A stretch of DNA of 64,000 nt. Source: Paenibacillus glycanilyticus. GTDB taxonomy: Bacteria; Bacillota; Bacilli; Paenibacillales; Paenibacillaceae. The notes below the pieces were generated by a model. That model was not told the origin of the DNA, searched no databases, and worked only from the letters and a program-made list of their open reading frames with translations. The stretch lies in NCBI RefSeq assembly GCF_030161375.1, contig NZ_BSSQ01000019.1, positions 248,001 through 312,000 of the forward strand, in the 5' to 3' direction. The translations under genes were made by a program, and so were the position numbers. Positions 49,140 through 58,258 of this stretch are shown piece after piece (the stretch's first letter is position 1; each line of letters starts with the position of its first letter).

Positions 49140-50540
49140 CTATGGGGTTTGTTGTGGTGCATTTACGGATTTTAGCAATAACTGCCCTTGACTAGCAGGG
49201 TGAACGCCTTGTTCTTCGGTATAGACCGTTAAGCCTCTTACCAAAGTTGTTGTCACTTTGCAGGCAAACTCGCGGCCAAGGTAAGGACTTATTTTGTGTC
49301 TCTGCTGCAAGTGCTCCTCTGTTAGCGTGTAAGAGTGGCTTGCGTCAACAAAGACTAGATCGGCATCTGCGCCTTCGGCAATGGCGCCTTTTTGCGGATA
49401 CAGGCCAAATCGCTTCGCGGGACCGGCTGACAGCAGCTCGACTAGCTGATGCAGTGGGATGTGCCGTTTGATATAACCTTCGTCAAAGACAAGCTCCAGG
49501 CTGTTCTGCGCGCCGGCAATGCCGCCCCATGCTTCGAAAAAGGTAAGCTCTTCGCTAAACTTCAGCTCCGGCGGACAAGGAGAATGGTCGGAAGCAATGA
49601 CATCCAGCTTGCCTTCCGCAATTAACCGCCACAAGCCATCTTGTTGCTCCGCGCTGCGAAGCGGCGGCGCGCATTTGGCGGCGGGACCGATGTTTGCCAT
49701 ATCTTCATCCGTCAGCACCAGATAATGGGGGCATGTCTCTACCGTCACTTTAACGCCGCGTTTTTTGGCTTGATCGATCAATTCAATAGCCTGGGTGCTG
49801 CTGATATGGACAAAATGAACCTCACAGCCCGTCTGCTCCGAGAATAAGATCGCTTTATTAACCGCCTCAAGCTCGGCGATGACCGGACGGGAGGCGACAA
49901 AAGCACGGGCATCGGTTCGCCCTTCCCGTATGGCCCGCTCTGCTAATTGAGAAGTAATGGCATCACTTTCGGCGTGAAGAGCAACAAATCCGCCTAACGC
50001 GGCAATCCGTTGCATGCCTTCATATAAAGTCAGATCGTCGACTTCACGAAATCGGCCTTCGCCTTCTCCGCCGGGATTAGACATAAATGCTTTGAAACCT
50101 CTTACGCCTAATGCCGCCATCTTCTCCAGCTGATCCAGCTTACCCGGGACAAGACCGCCCCAGAACGCATAGTCTACGGAAGAATTCCCTACCGCTAGAT
50201 TCCCTTTCAAAGCAAGCGCTTCAGGAGTAACCGTAGGAGGGTTGCCGTTAAGCGGCATATCCACGTAAGTGGTGCAGCCTCCGGCGGCTAATGCCGCTGA
50301 CCCGGTAGCAAAACCTTCCCAATGGCCAAAATTGGGTTCATTAAAGTGAACATGGATATCAATCATGCCGGGAAGCACGTATTGGCCTTCGGCATCCAGC
50401 ACTTCATCGGCGGCGGAATCGGCCAGCGATGGGGAGATCGCCGCGATTTTACCGTCTATTATGCCAATGTCGCGTTTATAGGTTCCGCCTGGGAGAACAA
50501 CCTTCCCGTTTCGAATCATCCGATCAAAGACCTGGTTCAT
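49140..50540 (-). CDS. pucH: Allantoinase
   Basis: Amidohydrolase-superfamily enzyme that opens allantoin to allantoate. It matches AllB/PucH over its length: DIHVHFNEPNFGHWEGFATGS metal block (about 58-78), AAGGCTTYVDMPLN (about 85-98), carbamylated Lys in RGFKAFMSNPG (about 146), CEVHFVHISS (about 231), CPHYL (about 264) and SDHSPCPP with the metal Asp (about 314). ATG 50540 follows GAGGAGG. It lies 18 bases beyond the pucM stop in the urate operon. Confidence 0.94.
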   Translation of the reverse strand: MNQVFDRMIRNGKVVLPGGTYKRDIGIIDGKIAAISPSLADSAADEVLDAEGQYVLPGMIDIHVHFNEPNFGHWEGFATGSAALAAGGCTTYVDMPLNGNPPTVTPEALALKGNLAVGNSSVDYAFWGGLVPGKLDQLEKMAALGVRGFKAFMSNPGGEGEGRFREVDDLTLYEGMQRIAALGGFVALHAESDAITSQLAERAIREGRTDARAFVASRPVIAELEAVNKAILFSEQTGCEVHFVHISSTQAIELIDQAKKRGVKVTVETCPHYLVLTDEDMANIGPAAKCAPPLRSAEQQDGLWRLIAEGKLDVIASDHSPCPPELKFSEELTFFEAWGGIAGAQNSLELVFDEGYIKRHIPLHQLVELLSAGPAKRFGLYPQKGAIAEGADADLVFVDASHSYTLTEEHLQQRHKISPYLGREFACKVTTTLVRGLTVYTEEQGVHPASQGQLLLKSVNAPQQTP

Positions 50541-50558
50541 CCTGCTGCCTCCTCTACT

Positions 50559-50936
50559 CTAACTTCCGCGGTACGTGCTATATCCGCCTGGTGCGACCAA
50601 TAGCGGAATATGGTAGTGAGCTTCCGCATCCGCCGCATAGAATCGAATCGGCACGCGGTCGAACACGGGCTCGGCTTCGAGAATGTGGCGCCTTTTCTCA
50701 TCCCGGAAATAATCTCCCGCACAAAAAACGATCTCGTAGACGGCTGCCAGCATCTCATCACTGTCAAGCAGCGGAGCATCTAACCTGCCATCCTCGTTCG
50801 TCGCCGCTGTTCTTAATAAGGTACGGCTCTCCGCCGAATTAGACGACTCAATTAACCAAAGCTCAACGTTTATTCCAATAGCAGGCTTGCCCCTAGACGT
50901 ATCCAGCACATGGGTTGTAATGCGTCCGCCGCTCAT
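50559..50936 (-). CDS. pucM: 5-Hydroxyisourate hydrolase (transthyretin-related)
   Basis: Transthyretin-like protein of 125 residues that hydrolyses 5-hydroxyisourate, the product of urate oxidase. Diagnostic segments: ITTHVLDTSRGKPA near the N-terminus, RIRF-type FYAADAEAHYHIPLLV and the family C-terminal YSTYRGS tetrapeptide region. The frame is open upstream to 51065 in overlap with the urate oxidase gene, but ATG 50936, 5 bases after that stop and behind CGGAGAG, gives the correct length. Confidence 0.95.
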   Translation of the reverse strand: MSGGRITTHVLDTSRGKPAIGINVELWLIESSNSAESRTLLRTAATNEDGRLDAPLLDSDEMLAAVYEIVFCAGDYFRDEKRRHILEAEPVFDRVPIRFYAADAEAHYHIPLLVAPGGYSTYRGS

Positions 50937-50941
50937 CCGCT

Positions 50942-51901
50942 TCACTCTCCGTCCGTTATCAAATCTTCTTGGGTCATCGTAAAGCCTTGGAAACCAAATG
51001 GCGGGCGAGGTTCGGTATATACGCCGGCCGGATCTGCTTCCGTATTGTCCACGATCGTCTCCCATGTGCGGTTATTGGACTCGAACCTGATCTCCAACAA
51101 CTGCGGGAAGCGGGTAAGAATACGGAGGCCGACTTGATAGATCAAGAATTGTATGGATGGCGATTTCATCTCATGGAATACGTTATGAGTAATATCGCGG
51201 ATTTGCTCGGCAGGGACATAACGGCCTTGATCCGCGTCGGCCGCATCGCCAAATTGATCGTATTTCCAGTAAATATCCAGGAATATAAAGAGAGGCCGAT
51301 CGAAGCTTTCAGGCAACGTCGTATATTCATCGCGGACAAAGCCGTAAAATGAGCTGCCGCTTACTTTAATCAATTGCAGGTCGGTAATGGAGCATTCATG
51401 CGTGTCTACGACAGGCGCCCCGTCCTTCCGGTTCAGCTTCATCGAAGCGCTGGCATGATCGTTATGGGAACGGCGGTATACAAGCGGGCTTTGCTCCAAA
51501 CCTACCCCGGAAGGAGAGGCTACTTCCAGCGTCTGAAAAGGAATCCGGTCGGCGCTTAATTCTACCGCATCGATATGCGGGTAGCGGTCCATAAATTTGG
51601 TGCTTATAAAAGAGAGAAGACCTTCCGTCGTGCTGCCTTCATAATCAGCCGTGTGGCGCAATATAAAGTTTTTCATCGAATCCGTGGCGACTACAAGCGA
51701 ATTGTCTCCTTCGGTGAACGAAGTCAGAAGTTGCTCGCTGCTTACGGCGAATGTGATGTTATGAGAAAAGATGACATTGCTGTCACCGATATAGGCAGAT
51801 TCGGGTATAGCGGTTACGGATAATGGCTTAGCATAAGTGCGATAAGTAAGAACATCACCTTTGCCATAATAAAGAGTACGACCACTGCGAAGTTTAAGCA
51901 T
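50942..51901 (-). CDS. pucL: Urate oxidase
   Basis: Cofactor-free oxidase (uricase) that turns urate into 5-hydroxyisourate with O2. Tandem T-fold layout with typical segments: YGKGDVLTYRTYAKPL, VVATDSMKNFILRH (catalytic Thr region, about 70-83) and NRTWETIVDNTE near the C-terminus. In Bacillus subtilis PucL this domain is fused behind the OHCU decarboxylase; here the two are separate genes, with uraD ending 19 bases upstream. ATG 51901 behind AAGGGATGG. Confidence 0.94.
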   Translation of the reverse strand: MLKLRSGRTLYYGKGDVLTYRTYAKPLSVTAIPESAYIGDSNVIFSHNITFAVSSEQLLTSFTEGDNSLVVATDSMKNFILRHTADYEGSTTEGLLSFISTKFMDRYPHIDAVELSADRIPFQTLEVASPSGVGLEQSPLVYRRSHNDHASASMKLNRKDGAPVVDTHECSITDLQLIKVSGSSFYGFVRDEYTTLPESFDRPLFIFLDIYWKYDQFGDAADADQGRYVPAEQIRDITHNVFHEMKSPSIQFLIYQVGLRILTRFPQLLEIRFESNNRTWETIVDNTEADPAGVYTEPRPPFGFQGFTMTQEDLITDGE

Positions 51902-51920
51902 ATCAATCCATCCCTTCTAT

Positions 51921-52412
51921 TTACGTAATGAGATCATGCAACCGAAATTTCGTAATGCAGGCGATTTGCCAAAATGCCTCTTCCGCCTCTTCTTCCTGGC
52001 TGTTATGAATTCTAGCTTCCATGGCGGCCAATATATCGGATTTATCCTTGCCGCGTACGGCTAATATAAATGGAAAACCAAACTTGCCGGTGTATTCCCT
52101 ATTTCTTGAGGAGAAGATTTCAAATTCTTCCGGCGTTAACCTGTCGAGTCCCGCTCCTTGCTGCTCCAGCGTCGAATACTCGCCAATCTTGATTCGCGTG
52201 GCCAGATCGGGATGTTCCCTGAACAAAGCAAGCTTCGTCTCGGCTGTTGCCCGGAGCACAACATTGACCATCGCGTCATGCAGTTCGTCAACGCTCCCGA
52301 AAGGACGAAGGCCGTACGTTTCCTCAGCCACCCAAGGCGAATGCTCGAAGATGGCGCCAAGGGTTTCTATGAAGGACTCTTTGGACAGCTCATTAATCGT
52401 TGCCAGATTCAT
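51921..52412 (-). CDS. uraD: OHCU decarboxylase
   Basis: Helical enzyme of 163 residues that decarboxylates 2-oxo-4-hydroxy-4-carboxy-5-ureidoimidazoline to S-allantoin, the third step of urate breakdown. Family landmarks are seen: FEHSPWVAE, FREHPDLATRIK with the catalytic His, YTGKFGFPFILAVRGKDKSDIL and the C-terminal EAFWQIACITKFRLHDLI. Its start ATG lies 20 bases inside the end of pucE. It is free-standing here rather than fused to urate oxidase as in Bacillus subtilis PucL. Confidence 0.93.
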   Translation of the reverse strand: MNLATINELSKESFIETLGAIFEHSPWVAEETYGLRPFGSVDELHDAMVNVVLRATAETKLALFREHPDLATRIKIGEYSTLEQQGAGLDRLTPEEFEIFSSRNREYTGKFGFPFILAVRGKDKSDILAAMEARIHNSQEEEAEEAFWQIACITKFRLHDLIT

Positions 52413-52914
52413 AACCTTCTTTCCTCCACTCTATCGCTCTTTGAACCGCTCTCTTAATGCCGCCGTAACCGGTGCATCGGCAAATATTACCGGATAACGC
52501 TTCTTCAATCTCAAGCGGGGACGGATCCGCATTATGATCAAGAAGCGCTTTAACCGAAATAATCATTCCCGGCGTGCAATAACCGCACTGGAATCCGCCT
52601 TCTTCCAGGAAAGCGCGTTGAATCGGGTCCATGCCCCCTGCGGAGACGCCTTCGATCGTTGTAATCGACTTGCCCGAGCATTGATAGGCCATCGTCAGAC
52701 AGGAGTTGACCGCAGCGCCGTCTACCATTACCATGCAAGCGCCGCAGCGGCCGATATCGCAGGACCGTTTGGTCCCGGTCATGGCTAGATCATCTCTTAA
52801 TACATGAAGCAAACGTTTGGCAGGCGGTACATGGAGACTCACATCATTGCCGTTGATGGTGCATGGGATCGCTCTTGTGTCGAGCGGTGACAGGGGGTTT
52901 ATCGAGTCTTTCAT
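52393..52914 (-). CDS. pucE: Xanthine dehydrogenase, 2Fe-2S subunit
   Basis: Iron-sulfur subunit of a three-subunit molybdenum hydroxylase. Residues about 45-90 hold the plant-type [2Fe-2S] ferredoxin Cys set (CDIGRCGACMV) and the second cluster is bound by CGYCTPGM (about 112) and NICRCTGYGGI (about 148). Length 173 is normal. Together with PucC (FAD) and PucD (Mo) it oxidises hypoxanthine and xanthine to urate. Overlaps pucD by 4 bases (ATGA). Confidence 0.96.
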   Translation of the reverse strand: MKDSINPLSPLDTRAIPCTINGNDVSLHVPPAKRLLHVLRDDLAMTGTKRSCDIGRCGACMVMVDGAAVNSCLTMAYQCSGKSITTIEGVSAGGMDPIQRAFLEEGGFQCGYCTPGMIISVKALLDHNADPSPLEIEEALSGNICRCTGYGGIKRAVQRAIEWRKEGYESGND

Positions 52915-55223
52915 TCTCCGCTCACCGCCTTTTCCAGTAATTGGTCAACTGATGCCGCGAGCAGAATTTCCGGATCAACGGGAAGTTTAGTTACCCGAAT
53001 CCCTACCGCATCATAGATTGCGGCCGCGATAGCTGGCGCGAGCGTTACCGATCCTACTTCGCCAATTCCACGCGGACCGTGGTTATCTTCCTGCGGAAGA
53101 TCTTCGATCGGATGGACATCAATCGTCCCGCGATGTTCGGCTATCGTCGGCACCAGATACGTGTCCAGATTTTTCGTCACATATTGACCCTCGCTCATAA
53201 CGGCATCTTCAGTAAGCGCGAATCCGAGCGCCATGCTGCTGCCGCCTTCGATTTGCCCCAAGAAACCTTGCGGATTGATGACCGGTCCGGCAGCAACCGC
53301 ATGATATTGGTGAAGAACGCGAATCCGTCCGGTTAACTGGTTAACTTCTACCTTTACGGCAACCGCCGAATAGGTATAGAGGAAATGGGCTCCTACCAAA
53401 TCGGTTGTCGAAGTTGGAAAATGAAACTGCGTGGTGCAAGTGACCGGTTCGCCAATGGCGACGGCGAGCTCGCGATAAGTCATAAGCCGTTCTGCCGCAT
53501 GGGCATCCGAACCTTGTTCAATGGCGTAAATGCCTCCTTCGCCAAACCTCAGCTGCCCCGCAGGCAACTCTACAATAGCGGAAGCTTTCGTAAGGACGGC
53601 TTCTTCGAACAGCGGCCGTAAGTTCTGCAAAGATTTCCACATCATGCTGGTCGCGCGGGATGCCGTCGTTGATCCGCCGTCCATGACCGCATCCGAATCG
53701 CCAATCACGATACGAATATCTTCAGAAGCAAAACCGAACTGTTCCACAAGCATTTGTTCGAGCGTGGCAATTAAACCTTGGCCAAACTCTTCGTAACTAA
53801 ATACCGCTTCAATCTTGCCGTCGGAAGCTAGGACCAGCTTCCCGGCGCCAGGATCCGGAATACCGAAGCCAAGTCCGGCACCATGCATCGTAAATGCCGC
53901 GCCGACGCCTGTTCGAATCCAAGGTTCGGCATGTTCGTCTTCCGCACCGAGATGCTTGCCCCGTTCCTGCCACAAGCTGCTGGCTGTCATTGCGGCCGAT
54001 ACTTGCTTTGCGCCTTCCGTCTGTGCAATCGGCTGGTCAAACGGACCGGGATCATCCGGCTTTCTCATATTGAGAAGCCTGAGCTCCCAAGGATCCATGC
54101 CGAGCTTTTCTGCCAGACGATCGAATTGTCCCTCCAGCGCAAATATCGCCTGATTCCCGCCAAATCCGCGGAACTCGCCGGACATGCCGTTATTCGTAAA
54201 CACCGAGTAACCATCAACATCCACATGCTCATACCGGTATGGGCCTATCACATGCTCGACGGCAAAGTTCAGCACTTCAGCGCCAAGCGTTGCATAGGGG
54301 CCGGTATCGGCAATAATCCGGACTTGATGGGCAATTAAGCGGCCGTTACCGTCTACGCCGGTTTTCATCGAGATTTTCATGGGATGCCGTTTCAGTCCGG
54401 CTCTAACCGATTCCCATCTGGAATTATGGAACTTCACGGGCCGATTCGTAACTCTAGCCAGCAGCGCGCCGTATGGCTGAACGTTTAACTCGTCTTTCCC
54501 TCCGAATGACCCGCCGATTGGACTGGAGACAATTCTGATCTCGCTTTGCGGAATAGCTAATATGCGGGATAGCTGCATCCGGTCCATAAATCCATGCTGA
54601 GTAGGAGCATAGACGGTCAACCGTCCGTCCTCGCCGAAGATGAACAATCCCCCTTCGGTCTCCATGTACGTATGCATCTGCCGCGGCGTATAGTAGGTCT
54701 CTTCCACCACATGCGCGCACTGCTCGAAAGCAGCGTTTACCTCGCCGCGGCTGAACGTTTTGCGGTGAAGCAGATTGCCTTGAGGATGTAACTGAGGCGC
54801 ATCGCCTGTTAAGGCAAATTCGGCATCGTCTACAATGGTAAGCAGCTCGTAATCAACTTCAATCAGCTTGAGCGCTTGCTCGGCAATCTCTGCCGATTCT
54901 GCCGCAACCGCTGCTACGGCATCCCCTACGTAACGGACGAACTCCTCGCACAATACCGGCTGATCCGGATGCGCAATGCCGTACCGGTTAAGCCCCGGAA
55001 CATCCTTATGGGTAATTACGGCATGAACGCCATCCAATGCCGCAGCTTGATCCGTGCGGATCGCTTTAATCCGCGCATGCGGATGAGGGCTTCGCAATAC
55101 GCGGCCAATCAGCATGTCTGGATTTGTCATATCAGTCAGATACGCCAGCTTGCCGGTTACTTTATCCGGTCCGTCTGGGCGAACCCGCCAACGTGCCCCG
55201 CTTCCTTTCCGATTCAACAGCAT
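52911..55223 (-). CDS. pucD: Xanthine dehydrogenase, molybdenum-binding subunit
   Basis: Large catalytic subunit (770 residues) binding the molybdopterin cofactor. Seen are the N-terminal DKVTGKLAYLTD, the hammerhead domain, the IGGSFGGKDELN loop (about 245) with the Gln/Gly Mo-binding region, the GEFRGFGGNQ loop (about 365), the TTASRAT segment (about 540) and the late GPRGIGEVG with the catalytic-type Glu (about 725). Transcribed after pucC (gap 54 bases) and overlapping pucE. Cofactor loading probably needs PucA and PucB encoded further upstream. Confidence 0.95.
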   Translation of the reverse strand: MLLNRKGSGARWRVRPDGPDKVTGKLAYLTDMTNPDMLIGRVLRSPHPHARIKAIRTDQAAALDGVHAVITHKDVPGLNRYGIAHPDQPVLCEEFVRYVGDAVAAVAAESAEIAEQALKLIEVDYELLTIVDDAEFALTGDAPQLHPQGNLLHRKTFSRGEVNAAFEQCAHVVEETYYTPRQMHTYMETEGGLFIFGEDGRLTVYAPTQHGFMDRMQLSRILAIPQSEIRIVSSPIGGSFGGKDELNVQPYGALLARVTNRPVKFHNSRWESVRAGLKRHPMKISMKTGVDGNGRLIAHQVRIIADTGPYATLGAEVLNFAVEHVIGPYRYEHVDVDGYSVFTNNGMSGEFRGFGGNQAIFALEGQFDRLAEKLGMDPWELRLLNMRKPDDPGPFDQPIAQTEGAKQVSAAMTASSLWQERGKHLGAEDEHAEPWIRTGVGAAFTMHGAGLGFGIPDPGAGKLVLASDGKIEAVFSYEEFGQGLIATLEQMLVEQFGFASEDIRIVIGDSDAVMDGGSTTASRATSMMWKSLQNLRPLFEEAVLTKASAIVELPAGQLRFGEGGIYAIEQGSDAHAAERLMTYRELAVAIGEPVTCTTQFHFPTSTTDLVGAHFLYTYSAVAVKVEVNQLTGRIRVLHQYHAVAAGPVINPQGFLGQIEGGSSMALGFALTEDAVMSEGQYVTKNLDTYLVPTIAEHRGTIDVHPIEDLPQEDNHGPRGIGEVGSVTLAPAIAAAIYDAVGIRVTKLPVDPEILLAASVDQLLEKAVSGE

Positions 55224-55277
55224 GTATGACCACCCGTCCTCTCTCTCATGCGTTCCGCCGCCAATAAGCTTGCGGAT

Positions 55278-56171
55278 TCACCTTGATGCTTTCCATAATT
55301 CCGACGCGATCAGATTCGCAGCCGCTTTCTTACGGTAACTAACCGGTACGAAAGCATCTCCCTTTGGTTCGAAGCTTTCGAGGATCATGCCGTAAACCTG
55401 GGTAATCGCCTTCTTGTCCGCAGGTTTGCCGGTTAGAAAAGCTTCCACCGCCTCAAGCCGGGACGGTATCGTTTGTCCGCCGCCTAACGCAATACGCACA
55501 TCGCTTAGCCGATGATCGGGATCCAGCTGCAAGCTTATGGCGGCGGTGATGACGGAAGGCGTAAAAGCATCCCTTCTGCCGACTTTATGGTAAGCGACGA
55601 ATCGCTTCGTATTCGTATCCAAAGTTGGCTTGGCAAGCTCAACTGCAATCAGAAGCCGTTCCTTCCATGCGGCATGAACGGCTGCGGTGGATAGCCATTC
55701 AGACAGCGGCTCTTCGAGTCCATTGGAGCCGTCATGCCAATGCAAGACAGGATCATAGAGAAGTAAAGCCGGTATCGAGTCCCCTACCATCGATAATACG
55801 TTCCCGCCAATGGTGGCTAAGTTGCGGATCGACGGGGCGGCAATGTTCCTGGCGGCTTCCGTCAACAGCGGGAAGTTTTTATGAATGAGCGGGCTGGTCC
55901 GTATTTCCGATAGCGTAATCATCGTTCCGATATGACCTGTTTGCGATTCTCCATCCATTCCAAGTCTGTGCAGTTCTTCGATTGCCCCAACATTAATGAG
56001 ATGGGTCGGCATGGCCGCCAGCCCCGACTCCCATTGCGTCCGAAGCAGCGTGCCCCCTGCAGTGAATACACCTTCCGCTCCAAACGTCTGTTTCAGTTGC
56101 CAGGCTTCCGCCGTATTGGATGGATGCCAGACGAAAGGTGCCTCAGCCACTCCTTGTGCATTTGCAGCCAT
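55278..56171 (-). CDS. pucC: Xanthine dehydrogenase, FAD-binding subunit
   Basis: FAD subunit of 297 residues (CoxM/XdhB type). The N-terminal FAD domain has the loop AGGTLLRTQW (about 36) and a second FAD motif, TIGGNVLSMVGDSIPALLLYD (about 119-139); the C-terminal CO-dehydrogenase flavoprotein domain ends at about 285. It precedes pucD and follows nupQ by 18 bases, so transporter and dehydrogenase are co-transcribed. ATG 56171 behind AAAGGGGATGG. Confidence 0.93.
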   Translation of the reverse strand: MAANAQGVAEAPFVWHPSNTAEAWQLKQTFGAEGVFTAGGTLLRTQWESGLAAMPTHLINVGAIEELHRLGMDGESQTGHIGTMITLSEIRTSPLIHKNFPLLTEAARNIAAPSIRNLATIGGNVLSMVGDSIPALLLYDPVLHWHDGSNGLEEPLSEWLSTAAVHAAWKERLLIAVELAKPTLDTNTKRFVAYHKVGRRDAFTPSVITAAISLQLDPDHRLSDVRIALGGGQTIPSRLEAVEAFLTGKPADKKAITQVYGMILESFEPKGDAFVPVSYRKKAAANLIASELWKASR

Positions 56172-56189
56172 ATCGCCATCCCCTTTCGA

Positions 56190-57119
56190 TTAGAATCTTT
56201 GTTCACGGATATAAGGAGTTCCAAGCGATTCCGGCGAGCCCGACGGCTTATTGCGATTGCGCCAGCCAAGGAACATCAGGACCAGAATCGTTACAATGTA
56301 AGGAATCATCTTCAGGAAGTAGGATGGCACCTCGCTGCCGATCAACTGAATGCGGAAGCCAATCGTATCCAAAGCTCCGAAGAAATAAGCACAGAATAAA
56401 GCGCGGATCGGATTCCATCTGGCAAAAATAATAAGAGCTACGGCAATCCAGCCTCTGCCTGCCGTCATGCCTTCGATCCAAGTTGGCGAATAGACCAGCA
56501 AGAGATCTGCGCCGGCAAGGCCGATTAACATGGAGCCGATAATGATATAGCCGTAACGGAACGATTGAACTCGGATGCCCATGACATCAGCCGTTGGCGG
56601 ATTATCGCCGATCGCTCTTAGATGAAGGCCCCAGGACGTACGGTGAATATAGAGATGCAGGACAATAACAAGAATGAAGCTGAACCAAGTCAAGATATCG
56701 AGATGAGAGAATATTCCGCCAATTACGGGTACGTCTTCCAACCAGGTCAGGTTTACCTTCGGAACTGCGCCGGCTACCGGCTGTCCGGTAATGCTTTTGC
56801 CCAGATACGCGCTAAGCCCGGTTCCAAATAACGTTAACGCAAGCCCGCTTACAATCTGATTCGCTCTAAGCGTGACGCACATAAAGGCGTGGACGACGCC
56901 AAGCACGGCGCTAATCGCACATGCAGCAATTAATGTAAGCGCCAAGTTGCCGGTGTGGAGATAGGTCATGCAAGCGATAACCGCTCCCATCAGCATGAGA
57001 CCTTCTGCCCCGAGTTGAATAATCCCCGAGCGTTCGATCAAGATACCGCCAAGCGTTGCGAACAAGAGAGGTGTGCCGGATGAGATGGCAGCTACTATGA
57101 TTTGTACAAATACGTCCAT
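56190..57119 (-). CDS. nupQ: Nucleoside ABC transporter, permease 2
   Basis: Integral membrane permease (309 residues, about eight to ten helices) of the RbsC/BMP family; the GGILIERSGIIQLGAEGLMLMGA stretch near residues 24-45 is the family's hallmark loop for BmpA-linked nucleoside importers. With NupP it forms the channel, NupO supplies ATP and NupN captures nucleosides outside. It follows nupP by 17 bases with AAGGGGTGG as ribosome site. Confidence 0.92.
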   Translation of the reverse strand: MDVFVQIIVAAISSGTPLLFATLGGILIERSGIIQLGAEGLMLMGAVIACMTYLHTGNLALTLIAACAISAVLGVVHAFMCVTLRANQIVSGLALTLFGTGLSAYLGKSITGQPVAGAVPKVNLTWLEDVPVIGGIFSHLDILTWFSFILVIVLHLYIHRTSWGLHLRAIGDNPPTADVMGIRVQSFRYGYIIIGSMLIGLAGADLLLVYSPTWIEGMTAGRGWIAVALIIFARWNPIRALFCAYFFGALDTIGFRIQLIGSEVPSYFLKMIPYIVTILVLMFLGWRNRNKPSGSPESLGTPYIREQRF

Positions 57120-57136
57120 GGTCTACACCACCCCTT

Positions 57137-58258
57137 CTATCCTTGTCTCCGGATACGGAATTTGCTGGCCATATTGCCTGCGATCAAGAAGAACAGGATC
57201 GCACCTTGTATCATCGAAGAGATCGAAGATGGAAGGCCAATCGTCTGAACGCTGAAACCGCCGACAATAAGTCCGCCGAACAGGAACGAGGAAATAACCA
57301 AGCCAACCGGATTCAGCTTTGCCAGCCAAGCCACGATAATGGCGGTATAACCATAACCTGGCGAGATGCCGTACATGAGCCGGTGAGTGACGCCCGATAC
57401 TTCCGCCATTCCGGCTAGGCCAGCCATCCCGCCGCTGATCAGCATAACGAGCAAAATATGGCGGCTGATCTTGATCCCGGCGTTTTTCGCCGCTTCCGGA
57501 TTGGCGCCAATCAAGCGCAGCTCATATCCCCAGCGGGTATATTTCATCAGGAAGGCGTAGAGCAAAACGCAGACGATGGCAAATACCAAGCCTAGATGCA
57601 GCCTCGTATCTCCGAATAGCGGTAGCGATTGCGCCTCTGTGAACACTGGCGTACCCGGGAAATTAAAGCCTTTTGGATCTTTCCAAGGACCAAATACGAA
57701 ATAGTTGAGCGCTAGAAGCGCCACGTAGTTAAGCATCAGGGAAGTAATCAGTTCATTCACTTGGAAGTACGTCCGCGGAATAGCCGTTAACAGTCCCCAA
57801 ATGCCGCCGCCTATGATTCCTGCTGCAACCATAGCCGGAATTGCCAAGTAGACGGGCAAATTCGGCCAATAAACGGTGACCGCCGTTGCGGCCATCGCAC
57901 CGGCGAGGAATTGCCCTTCGGCCCCGATGTTCCAGACCGAGATCCGGTAAGCGATCGCCACGCCTATCCCGCACAAGAGCAGCGGAATGGATTTGACAAG
58001 CGTTTCGGTTATGCCAAACGTCGTGCCAAATGCCCCCGTAATCATTTTGGAATAAACCGTAATCGGGTTCATGCCGTTGGCTGCGATGAAGATGCCGCAG
58101 AAGATCAAAGCAAGCAGGACGGAGACGATTGTCATCCACCACGGGCTTTCTTTCCTGGAAGGATCCAGTTCAATTCTGAAGGACAGCAGCTTGCTGCGGC
58201 GGGATGCCGTATCCGGTTGTTCGATTGCTAGAGTGCTTGGTACAGGCTGCTTGCTCAT
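57137..58258 (-). CDS. nupP: Nucleoside ABC transporter, permease 1
   Basis: Integral membrane permease of 373 residues with a longer cytoplasmic N-terminus than NupQ, as usual in YufP/NupP. The ISVWNIGAEGQFLAGAM segment (about 105-121) is the counterpart of the hallmark loop in NupQ. Its start overlaps the nupO stop by 4 bases (ATGA). Partner of NupQ in the pore. Confidence 0.92.
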   Translation of the reverse strand: MSKQPVPSTLAIEQPDTASRRSKLLSFRIELDPSRKESPWWMTIVSVLLALIFCGIFIAANGMNPITVYSKMITGAFGTTFGITETLVKSIPLLLCGIGVAIAYRISVWNIGAEGQFLAGAMAATAVTVYWPNLPVYLAIPAMVAAGIIGGGIWGLLTAIPRTYFQVNELITSLMLNYVALLALNYFVFGPWKDPKGFNFPGTPVFTEAQSLPLFGDTRLHLGLVFAIVCVLLYAFLMKYTRWGYELRLIGANPEAAKNAGIKISRHILLVMLISGGMAGLAGMAEVSGVTHRLMYGISPGYGYTAIIVAWLAKLNPVGLVISSFLFGGLIVGGFSVQTIGLPSSISSMIQGAILFFLIAGNMASKFRIRRQG